DNA of 9,710 nt from an uncultured Collinsella sp. (lineage in GTDB: Bacteria > Actinomycetota > Coriobacteriia > Coriobacteriales > Coriobacteriaceae): positions 1-9,710 of the forward strand of contig URJD01000054.1 of the NCBI GenBank assembly GCA_900548075.1, written 5' to 3'. The translations under genes were made by a program, and so were the position numbers. This document shows positions 1 through 5,152 of this stretch, piece after piece. Below the pieces are notes generated by a model. That model was given only the letters and a program-made list of their open reading frames with translations. It was not told where the DNA came from and ran no database searches. The stretch's first letter is position 1; every line of letters begins with the position of its first letter.

Positions 1-1746
1 GGCGAGTGGGTCGCCGCCGTGGTGGACGACGACAAGGAAGAGGGCGCGCTCTTTGGACTGACGCGCACGCTGTGGTTGGCGACGTCCAAGGGCCTGTTCG
101 CGCTCGAGGAGGGCGACGGCGGTACCACTACCGTAGTCGATGGCTTCAACTTCGCTCACGGTGTGATCGCCGGCGTGCTTGCGCGCCTGTTTATGGAGGG
201 CCGCGTGGCGAGCCCGGATACGAAGGCGCTGCTGCACGAGCTTTCGCCCATCGATTCTTCTGAGCCCGAGCTCATGGATCCGCTCGCTGCCGATTCCACG
301 CGTATCTTCGATACCGTGGTCGCTGCCTATCTGCTGGATTCCGATCGCTCCGAGTTCGATGAGGCATATCTTGCCGATACGTATCTGCAGATGGCGCTGC
401 CTGCGGTGCGCGGCGCAGAGGGTGCTGGTGAGGACGCTCCGGCGCCTGCCGCCCGTACTGCGGCTCTGACGCTGGCGCTCGTGGCGCCGTTGCGCGAGTG
501 CATGGCCCGTGAGAATGCCGCCAACGTGTTCGATGGCATCGAGATGCCGCTCGTTCCGGTACTTGCCAAGATGGAGCGCGCGGGCATGCTCGTGGACCCC
601 GACCGTCTGCACAGTCTGTCCGAGGGTCTGGCGACCCAGATTACCGAGGTTGAGCGCAGTATTCGCGACCTGGCGGGTGACGAGACCTTTAATATTGGCA
701 GTCCTATGCAACTGTCGCATGTGCTCTTTGATGTGATGGGGCTTCCGACCAAGGGCCTCAAGAAGACTAAACGCGGCTATTATTCGACCAACGCCAAGGT
801 GCTGAGCGACCTTGCGCGTGACCACGAAATCGTGCGTCTGATCTTGGACTGGCGCGAGAAGTCCAAGATCAAGTCCACCTATCTGGACACGCTGGGCCCG
901 CTACGCCGTGGTGACGGCCGTGTGCACACTACGTACAACCAGACCATCACCGCGACGGGGCGTCTGTCTTCGAGCGACCCGAACCTGCAGAACATCCCGA
1001 CGCGCTCGGAGCTGGGGCGTACCGTCAAGACGGCGTTTTCGGCAGGCGAGGGAAGCGTCTTTTTGGCGGTGGACTACTCGCAGATCGAGCTGCGTCTGCT
1101 GGCACATCTCTCGGGTGACGAGCACTTGGTGCGCGCCTTTAACGAGGGCGAGGACTTCCATGCCGAGACGGCGGCGCGCGTGTTTGGTGTGCCGGTGTCC
1201 GAGGTAACGCCCGACCTGCGCAGTCGCGCCAAGGCCGTGAACTTTGGCATCGTGTATGGCCAGCAGGCCTACGGCCTGTCGCAGTCGCTGCATATCTCGA
1301 TGGCCGAGGCGCGCGACATGATCGACCGCTACTACGAGGCCTACCCGGGCGTGCGTACGTTCCTCGACAACGTGGTGGCGCGCGCCAAACAGACGGGCTA
1401 CGCCGAGACCATGTACGGTCGCCGGCGTCATATTCCGGAGCTCAAGGCCAAAAACCCGCAACTCCGTGGCTTTGGTGAGCGCACGGCCATGAACCACCCC
1501 ATGCAGGGAACCGCCGCCGACATCATCAAGATCGCCATGGCCCGCGTAAGCCGTCGCCTGGAAGAAGAAGGCTTTGCCGCCCACATGATCCTGCAGGTAC
1601 ACGACGAACTGGACTTTGAGTGCCCCGTCGACGAAGTCGAGCGCCTAACCACCATGGTCCGCGACGTCATGGAGCACGTCGTAGACCTACGCGTACCCCT
1701 AATCGCCGAATCTTCGACTGGAGTGACCTGGGCAGACGCCAAGTAA
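1..1746 (+). CDS. polA: DNA polymerase I, 5'-truncated by window edge
   Basis: Family A DNA polymerase, which fills gaps after Okazaki primer removal and excision repair. The frame is open from base 1, so the start codon and the 5' nuclease domain lie outside the window; 581 codons are visible before TAA at 1744. The first ~180 residues align with the 3'-5' exonuclease-like domain, followed by IEMPLVPVLAKMERAG at the domain junction and the polymerase domain. Polymerase motif A DYSQIELR begins at 1072 with the metal-binding Asp. Motif B RSRAKAVNFGIVYG spans 1219-1260, with Lys at 1231, Phe at 1243 and Tyr at 1255. Motif C HDE is at 1600-1608 with the second catalytic Asp at 1603. The exonuclease site looks dead: the FDT Asp at 310 is kept, but the Exo III YxxxD segment reads AARTAALTL with Thr at 457, and no DTE motif is visible near the start. 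Proofreading is therefore probably absent, as in Taq and Bst enzymes. The polymerase assignment is very secure. Confidence 0.97.
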   Translation, partial: GEWVAAVVDDDKEEGALFGLTRTLWLATSKGLFALEEGDGGTTTVVDGFNFAHGVIAGVLARLFMEGRVASPDTKALLHELSPIDSSEPELMDPLAADSTRIFDTVVAAYLLDSDRSEFDEAYLADTYLQMALPAVRGAEGAGEDAPAPAARTAALTLALVAPLRECMARENAANVFDGIEMPLVPVLAKMERAGMLVDPDRLHSLSEGLATQITEVERSIRDLAGDETFNIGSPMQLSHVLFDVMGLPTKGLKKTKRGYYSTNAKVLSDLARDHEIVRLILDWREKSKIKSTYLDTLGPLRRGDGRVHTTYNQTITATGRLSSSDPNLQNIPTRSELGRTVKTAFSAGEGSVFLAVDYSQIELRLLAHLSGDEHLVRAFNEGEDFHAETAARVFGVPVSEVTPDLRSRAKAVNFGIVYGQQAYGLSQSLHISMAEARDMIDRYYEAYPGVRTFLDNVVARAKQTGYAETMYGRRRHIPELKAKNPQLRGFGERTAMNHPMQGTAADIIKIAMARVSRRLEEEGFAAHMILQVHDELDFECPVDEVERLTTMVRDVMEHVVDLRVPLIAESSTGVTWADAK

Positions 1747-1780
1747 GGGCACGACCACAATTCCAAAGTAATCAAAACCA

Positions 1781-1814
1781 GAAGGACGCCCCTCATCAAC
1801 AAGGAGCGTCCTTC
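1781..1814. terminator. Hairpin terminator after polA, possibly bidirectional
   Basis: A perfect 9-bp stem, GAAGGACGC (1781-1789) with GCGTCCTTC (1806-1814), has a 16-nt loop and begins 34 bases after the polA stop. The plus-strand tail (GTTCAATTAAATT) is only moderately T-rich. Read on the minus strand the stem is followed by TGGTTTTGATT, so it may also act as a back-up terminator for the converging HAD gene. The stem is seen directly; its function is inferred from position. Confidence 0.75.
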
Positions 1815-1836
1815 GTTCAATTAAATTCAGCCTAAG

Positions 1837-2062
1837 TATCTAGACACTCAAGACGTCATCTTGGCGGCAGGTAAGTAAACCTAGGGCCTGGCCGGGCGGC
1901 ACGGGTTAACTTTTCGTAGATTCCGCACGCAAAGAAAGCCACTTAATGTGGCTTTCGTCTTGCGCAGGACCTGACCGAGCGAAAAGTTATCCCGTGCCGC
2001 CCGGCCAGGCCCGATGGGACGGCTACCGAGACGCCAAGATGGCGTCGATGAGCGTCAGTACG
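1837..2062. repeat. Large quasi-palindrome (inverted duplication) between polA and HAD gene
   Basis: The core arms at 1884-1916 and 1980-2012 are inverted copies identical at 32 of 33 positions; the one mismatch is T at 1906 opposite T at 1990. Further out, 1852-1866 is an inverted copy of 2032-2046 with one mismatch, separated from the core by 17-19 less similar bases. Weaker similarity continues to about 1837 and 2062. The right outer arm is the 3' coding end of the HAD gene (IDAILASR, then stop), so the left arm resembles the tail and 3' flank of a second HAD copy facing the other way; on the plus strand it reads DVILAAGK then TAA. The element is centred near 1948 and has a smaller hairpin at its middle. 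It could be a relic of an inverted duplication, a quasi-palindrome corrected by template switching, or a dispersed palindromic repeat. Confidence 0.85.
1934..1956 (-). terminator. Central hairpin, probable terminator of the HAD gene
   Basis: GAAAGCCAC (1934-1942) pairs perfectly with GTGGCTTTC (1948-1956) across a 5-base loop. On the minus strand the stem is followed by TTTGCG, extending the CTTTC end into a short T-rich tail, which suits termination of the HAD transcript about 65 bases past its stop. On the plus strand the tail (GTCTTG) is poor. It sits at the centre of the larger quasi-palindrome. Confidence 0.65.
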
Positions 2063-2850
2063 CCCCCGTCGTTGTTGCTCGGAATGCGCCACTTGGCGTG
2101 CGCGTTCATATGCTCCTCGGCATTGTCCACGATAAAGCTATGCCCGACGCGCTCCAGCATGGGAATATCGTTGTAGGTGTCGCCCACGGCGGCAGCGTCG
2201 GTGATATCGATGCCCAGGTGCTCGCACAAATGCGCCACGCCCGAACCCTTGTCGACGCCCAGGTTCATAAAGTCGATCCACTCGCGGCCCGCATTGGTGA
2301 CGTAGAGCTGATCCGAGAATGCAGGGCTATAGGTCTCGCGGAATGCGGGCTCGGCGTCGTAGCCGGGGAAGAAGACCGAAATCTTGTTGGACTCGAAATC
2401 GATGCCCTCAAAGCTGTCGACGTAGTTGATCGTGTTGTAGTACACGCTGATCTCGTCGTGGTACTGATGGTCGCGGGCGAGCACATAGAACTCGTCGTAG
2501 CAGCACAGGACGGGAACGGCGCGCGGGTCCTCCGAGGCACGAGCGAGCACCTGCTGATACAGCGCCACATCGATGTTGCTCTTATAGATATAGCTGCCGC
2601 GATAGATGACACAGGCTCCGTTGTCGGGACAAAAAGCAAGGCGGTTCTTAATACCCTCGAACATCTCCTCGAGCTTGGGGGCAGGGCGTCCGCTGGCGGG
2701 GCAGAACACGATGCCAGCCTCGGCGAGCTTGTCCAGGCGCTCGTCGAGGCCATGGGGTAGTACACGCTCGTCGGTGAGAAGCGTCTTGTCCATATCAACG
2801 GCGAGAATCTTAATGCTGCCGATATTGGTGTCCGATTCGTAAGTTTGCAT
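2023..2850 (-). CDS. Cof-type HAD-IIB family phosphatase
   Basis: Predicted cytosolic Mg-dependent phosphatase of the haloacid dehalogenase superfamily, Cof/type IIB branch, typically acting on sugar phosphates or other small phosphometabolites; the substrate cannot be read from sequence. The protein is 275 residues, normal for the family. Motif I is DMDKTLL, with nucleophile D19 and acid/base D21; Lys22 replaces the usual Gly of DxDGT. Motif II is S53 in ASGR. Motif III is probably K201 in GVDKGSG. Motif IV is GDTYND with D224 and D228. The segment between about 80 and 190 is the cap domain. The ATG at 2850-2848 is preceded on the minus strand by GAAAGG about ten bases upstream, which supports this start. 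The gene stands alone, converging on polA and diverging from the argG leader. Its last codons and 3' flank form one arm of the adjoining quasi-palindrome. Confidence 0.92.
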   Translation of the reverse strand: MQTYESDTNIGSIKILAVDMDKTLLTDERVLPHGLDERLDKLAEAGIVFCPASGRPAPKLEEMFEGIKNRLAFCPDNGACVIYRGSYIYKSNIDVALYQQVLARASEDPRAVPVLCCYDEFYVLARDHQYHDEISVYYNTINYVDSFEGIDFESNKISVFFPGYDAEPAFRETYSPAFSDQLYVTNAGREWIDFMNLGVDKGSGVAHLCEHLGIDITDAAAVGDTYNDIPMLERVGHSFIVDNAEEHMNAHAKWRIPSNNDGGVLTLIDAILASR

Positions 2851-2908
2851 AAAAGCGCGCCTTTCGTTTCGAAATTGTTTCAGACGTTATAACCATCAAC
2901 CAGTAACC

Positions 2909-2938
2909 GAGCGTATTGTCGCAGGAACGGAGCGTATT
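2909..2938. repeat. Direct repeat pair GAGCGTATT, 21-bp spacing
   Basis: GAGCGTATT occurs at 2909-2917 and again at 2930-2938, start to start 21 bp, or two helical turns. Both copies are preceded by AC plus one base. They lie about 60-90 bp upstream of the HAD start and upstream of the argG promoter candidate. The repeat is seen directly; a regulator-binding role is only a possibility. Confidence 0.5.
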
Positions 2939-2960
2939 TGCACTGCAATTCACAAAGTAA

Positions 2961-2975
2961 TGAAAAAACTTTTCA
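2961..2975. promoter_or_regulatory. Operator-like palindrome upstream of argG promoter
   Basis: TGAAAAAACTTTTCA is an inverted repeat with 6-bp arms and a 3-base centre. It lies about 20 bp upstream of the putative -35 of the argG leader promoter in an AT-rich stretch. It vaguely resembles an ArgR box (TGAAT N4 ATTCA) but is one base longer between the TGAA and TTCA half-sites, so a specific regulator is not assigned. Confidence 0.35.
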
Positions 2976-2993
2976 GAAATTTGAATTTGTCGC

Positions 2994-3021
2994 TTGTGCT
3001 GCTGGCACTTTAGCGTAATAT
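2994..3021 (+). promoter_or_regulatory. Candidate promoter for the argG leader transcript
   Basis: TTGTGC (2994-2999), a 16-bp spacer and TAATAT (3016-3021) form a sigma70-type candidate with a good -10 and a poor -35. Transcription would start near 3028, giving a leader of about 375 nt before argG, long enough to hold the small arginine-rich ORF and downstream stems. The promoter is inferred from consensus and position only. Confidence 0.45.
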
Positions 3022-3124
3022 AGCGAACATCGAAAACGGAGACGGAAAAACAACCGCTTACCGAGGAAAAAGTACCGTTTACGATATATGAATTGCGCCC
3101 GGCGATAGGTGAAAGGAGAGGCAG

Positions 3125-3199
3125 ATGCAGTTCGTAAAGATCATCACTACTGCAGACAATGCCATCCGACGCCAGCGCGCAATTTCCCGACGACGATAA
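3125..3199 (+). CDS. Arginine-rich leader peptide upstream of argG (putative attenuator peptide)
   Basis: A 24-codon ORF starts at ATG 3125, six bases after the strong ribosome site AAAGGAG (3112-3118), and ends in tandem stops TAA TAA (3197-3202). Six of its last ten codons are arginine (RRQRAISRRR): CGA four times and CGC twice, with three consecutive CGA codons immediately before the stop. Alternative RNA stems follow at once, and argG, an arginine-biosynthetic gene, starts 204 bases downstream. This matches ribosome-mediated attenuation (trp, his, leu type): shortage of charged tRNA-Arg would stall the ribosome on the CGA run and favour readthrough into argG. CGA is scarce in the surrounding genes, which mostly use CGC and CGT, so its enrichment may sharpen the response. 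The ORF and codons are seen directly; the sensing role is inferred. I do not recognise a named homolog. Confidence 0.75.
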   Translation: MQFVKIITTADNAIRRQRAISRRR

Positions 3200-3263
3200 T
3201 AAACGTCTCTGTTCGTATGGGGTGAAATGCCCCAACAGAGTCATTTTGAGGTCGTTGGGTTTT
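3186..3263 (+). promoter_or_regulatory. Putative arginine attenuator with alternative stems
   Basis: Three competing pairings are visible. Stem A joins CTCTGTT (3207-3213) to AACAGAG (3234-3240), with an inner GGGG/CCCC (3219-3222 with 3230-3233). Stem B joins CCCAAC (3231-3236) to GTTGGG (3254-3259) and is followed by TTTT, so it is terminator-like. Stem L joins CCCGACGAC (3186-3194), lying inside the Arg codons, to GTCGTTGGG (3251-3259), 9 bp with one G-U. A and B exclude each other, as do B and L. A plausible reading: a ribosome stalled on Arg codons melts L and leaves A to form, which blocks B and permits readthrough; a ribosome reaching the stop at 3197 masks the 5' side of A and lets B form. 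The assignment of A as antiterminator and B as terminator is inferred. A is itself followed by TCATTTTGAG and could be the terminator instead. Confidence 0.55.
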
Positions 3264-3302
3264 AGCACGACATAGACGCATGTTTCTAGGGCATGTTGTG
3301 CT
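3264..3302 (+). other. Second stem-loop in the argG leader
   Basis: AGCACGACAT (3264-3273) pairs with ATGTTGTGCT (3293-3302), ten base pairs including one G-U, across a 19-base loop. The stem begins directly after the TTTT of the putative attenuator. The following GATTATTGCTATTT is AT-rich but has no clean T-run. It could be an additional leader structure or a processing site. The function is unknown. Confidence 0.45.
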
Positions 3303-3403
3303 GATTATTGCTATTTAACCTGATATTGCACGGTTTTTAACCTCGAAATGACTTGCAACTGACCGATGTTCTAACTAGCTACCAAGGGCGAAAGGAAACA
3401 GCC

Positions 3404-4630
3404 ATGAGCAAGGAAAAAGTCGTTCTCGCATATTCCGGTGGTCTTGATACATCTGTATGTGTCAAGTGGCTCCAGGACGAGAAGAATCTCGATGTCGTTT
3501 GTGTCTGCGGCAATGTGGGCCAGGAGGAGACCGGCCTGGACGCCAAGAAGCAGAAGGCGCTCGACCTGGGCGTTCTCGATTGCCAGGTGCTCGATCTACG
3601 CGACGAGTTCTCCGATGAGTTCCTGACCAAGGCCATCGCCGCAAACTCCATGTACGAGAATAAGTACCCGCTGCTCTCCGCCCTGTCTCGCCCGCTGCTC
3701 GCCAAGAAGCTCGTCGAGGTCGCTCACGAGTTTGGCGCGACCTGCGTCGCCCACGGCTGCACCGGCAAGGGTAACGACCAGGTTCGTTTTGAGGCTGCCG
3801 TCAGGGCCCTCGACCCCGAGCTTAAGGTTATCGCTCCGGTTCGCGAGTGGGATCTGAAGTGCCGTCCCGACGAGGTTGCCTACGCACATGCCCACAACGT
3901 GCCGGTTCCCGAGGGCGCCAACGACAACCCCTATTCCATCGATGACAACCTGTGGGGTCGTGCCATTGAGTGCGGCCACCTGGAGGATCCCTGGAACGAG
4001 CCGCTCGACGACGCCTGGGTTATGACCAAGAACCCCGAGGACACGCCCGACACCCCGACGTATACCGAGATTGAGTTTGAGGCCGGCAAGCCCGTCGCCG
4101 TCGACGGCAAGAAGATGAAGCTCTCCGAGATCATCATCGCCCTCAACAAGATCTCTGGCGACAACGGCTTTGGCCGTCTCGATCTGGTCGAGGATCGTCT
4201 GGTGGGCCTCAAGAGCCGCGAGTGCTACGAGGTTCCCGGCGCCCTGACGCTCATCACCGCCCACAAGGCGCTTGAGGACATCTGCGTCGAGGGCGACCTG
4301 CTCAAGACCAAGATCAAGCTCGAGCAGGATTGGGCCACCGCCGTGTACAACGGCCAGTGGTACAGCCCGCTCAAAAACGCGCTCGATGCCTTTATGGCCG
4401 ATACCCAGAAGTTCGTGACCGGCACTGTCCGTCTGAAGTTCTTTAAGGGCAACTGCCATGTCGTCGGCCGCAAGAGCCCCTTCAGCCTCTACGACTACGG
4501 TCTGGCTACCTACGACCGCGACACCACGTTTGACGAGAAGGCCAGCGCCGGCTTTATCGAGATCGATACGCTGTCGCTCAAGACGTGGGCAAAGGTCCAG
4601 GGTCCCAGCTCTGCTGCCGCCCAGGCCTAG
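3404..4630 (+). CDS. argG: Argininosuccinate synthase
   Basis: Catalyses ATP-dependent joining of citrulline and aspartate to argininosuccinate, the penultimate step of arginine synthesis, in the cytosol as a homotetramer. The protein is 408 residues, normal for the ~400-residue form. The N-terminal ATP pyrophosphatase loop AYSGGLDTS spans residues 9-17. The conserved GCTGKGNDQVRFE, which contacts citrulline and aspartate in known structures, starts at residue 118. SIDDNLWGR follows later and the C-terminal oligomerisation helix is present. The ATG at 3404 is chosen because GAAAGGA sits seven to eight bases upstream and the protein then begins MSKEKVVLAYSGG as expected; the open frame extending to 3353 has no support. 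The gene follows a leader with an arginine-rich ORF and competing stems, so expression is probably controlled by attenuation. argH lies downstream but is separated by about 520 bp, a strong hairpin and a small ORF. Confidence 0.98.
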   Translation: MSKEKVVLAYSGGLDTSVCVKWLQDEKNLDVVCVCGNVGQEETGLDAKKQKALDLGVLDCQVLDLRDEFSDEFLTKAIAANSMYENKYPLLSALSRPLLAKKLVEVAHEFGATCVAHGCTGKGNDQVRFEAAVRALDPELKVIAPVREWDLKCRPDEVAYAHAHNVPVPEGANDNPYSIDDNLWGRAIECGHLEDPWNEPLDDAWVMTKNPEDTPDTPTYTEIEFEAGKPVAVDGKKMKLSEIIIALNKISGDNGFGRLDLVEDRLVGLKSRECYEVPGALTLITAHKALEDICVEGDLLKTKIKLEQDWATAVYNGQWYSPLKNALDAFMADTQKFVTGTVRLKFFKGNCHVVGRKSPFSLYDYGLATYDRDTTFDEKASAGFIEIDTLSLKTWAKVQGPSSAAAQA

Positions 4631-4672
4631 CGCCTCCTTCCCTTGGTATCCGCGCGGCCCATCCGCGTGATA

Positions 4673-4708
4673 CATAACGGGCGCACGGGGTCCCTACCTT
4701 TCGTTATG
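4673..4708 (+). other. Weak inverted repeat in argG 3' region
   Basis: CATAACG (4673-4679) pairs with CGTTATG (4702-4708) over a 22-base loop that contains further G- and C-runs. It lies 42 bases after the argG stop. It has no T-rich tail, so it is more likely a 3' UTR structure than a terminator. The rest of the stretch before 4784 shows no coding ORF with a ribosome site. Confidence 0.35.
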
Positions 4709-4783
4709 CTTGCTGACACTTCTTAACATCGGTGGCCCCTACGTTCCGCCCGCATATATGATGCCGCGACTGCGGCTGAGTCC

Positions 4784-4813
4784 GAGCCCCGCCGGGGTTG
4801 TCCGGCGGGGCTC
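4784..4813 (+). terminator. Very strong GC-rich hairpin after argG
   Basis: GAGCCCCGCCGG (4784-4795) pairs perfectly with CCGGCGGGGCTC (4802-4813), a 12-bp stem with a 6-base loop, followed by CTTCTAT. It lies 153 bases past the argG stop and 50 bases before the next ORF. The stem strength points to intrinsic termination of argG, although the T-tract is short. No convincing promoter lies between it and the next ribosome site, so partial readthrough into the small ORF and argH is possible. Confidence 0.8.
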
Positions 4814-4863
4814 CTTCTATCAATTTGGCGGCTCTGCGCCTATATATATGAGGAGTATCCATT

Positions 4864-5034
4864 ATGTTCAATGCTATCGCGCATGCTTTACTATCCCTCG
4901 CGCCCGAGCTCGATGCTGCGAAGGTCGAGGACGTCCCTATGAGCCTGAAGGCCTGGATCGATGGTTCGCAAGGCAACATCCGGAGGGAGACGTTGGGCGC
5001 CAAGTGCCTGGTGCGTCACTTCTTTGCAAATTAG
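4864..5034 (+). CDS. Small hypothetical protein (56 aa) between argG and argH
   Basis: ATG at 4864 is preceded by GAGGAG (4850-4855) eight bases upstream, a strong ribosome site, and the frame runs 56 codons to TAG at 5032. About 71 percent of third positions are G or C, in keeping with neighbouring genes, which supports real coding. The N-terminus (MFNAIAHALLSLAPEL) could form an amphipathic helix; the middle and C-terminal part carries KAWIDGSQGNIRRETL and ends HFFAN. No transmembrane segment, signal peptide or zinc motif is evident. I do not recognise a family. It ends 118 bases before argH. Because it precedes an arginine gene and contains CGG AGG, a leader-peptide role was considered, but those codons lie 15 codons before the stop and no convincing terminator follows, so a small protein is the likelier reading. 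Confidence 0.6.
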   Translation: MFNAIAHALLSLAPELDAAKVEDVPMSLKAWIDGSQGNIRRETLGAKCLVRHFFAN

Positions 5035-5152
5035 CTACATGGCCCCGCGCACAGTGGGGAATGTGTAAAACTAGCGGTTGAAAAATCGCTTTAGCGACAT
5101 GGCGCATTGCTTTGGGCGCTTGTTTTGGTATTTGGAGAAAGGGGACGGTTCC

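Noticed and set aside
1648..1701. Three CTA leucine codons near the polA 3' end, unlike the CTG/CTC use earlier
   Set aside because: Too few codons to argue for transfer or recombination; the polymerase domain continues normally to its stop.
2810..3268. 152-codon open frame on the minus strand across the argG leader
   Set aside because: It overlaps the HAD start region and runs antisense through the leader ORF, stems and promoter candidate; no motif and no convincing ribosome site.
3596..4675. 359-codon open frame on the minus strand opposite argG
   Set aside because: Shadow of argG codon bias; no recognisable motifs, and argG on the other strand is certain.
4710..5081. 123-codon plus-strand open frame after argG
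   Set aside because: It reads straight through the 12-bp terminator-like hairpin and overlaps in another frame the 56-codon ORF, which has the better ribosome site.
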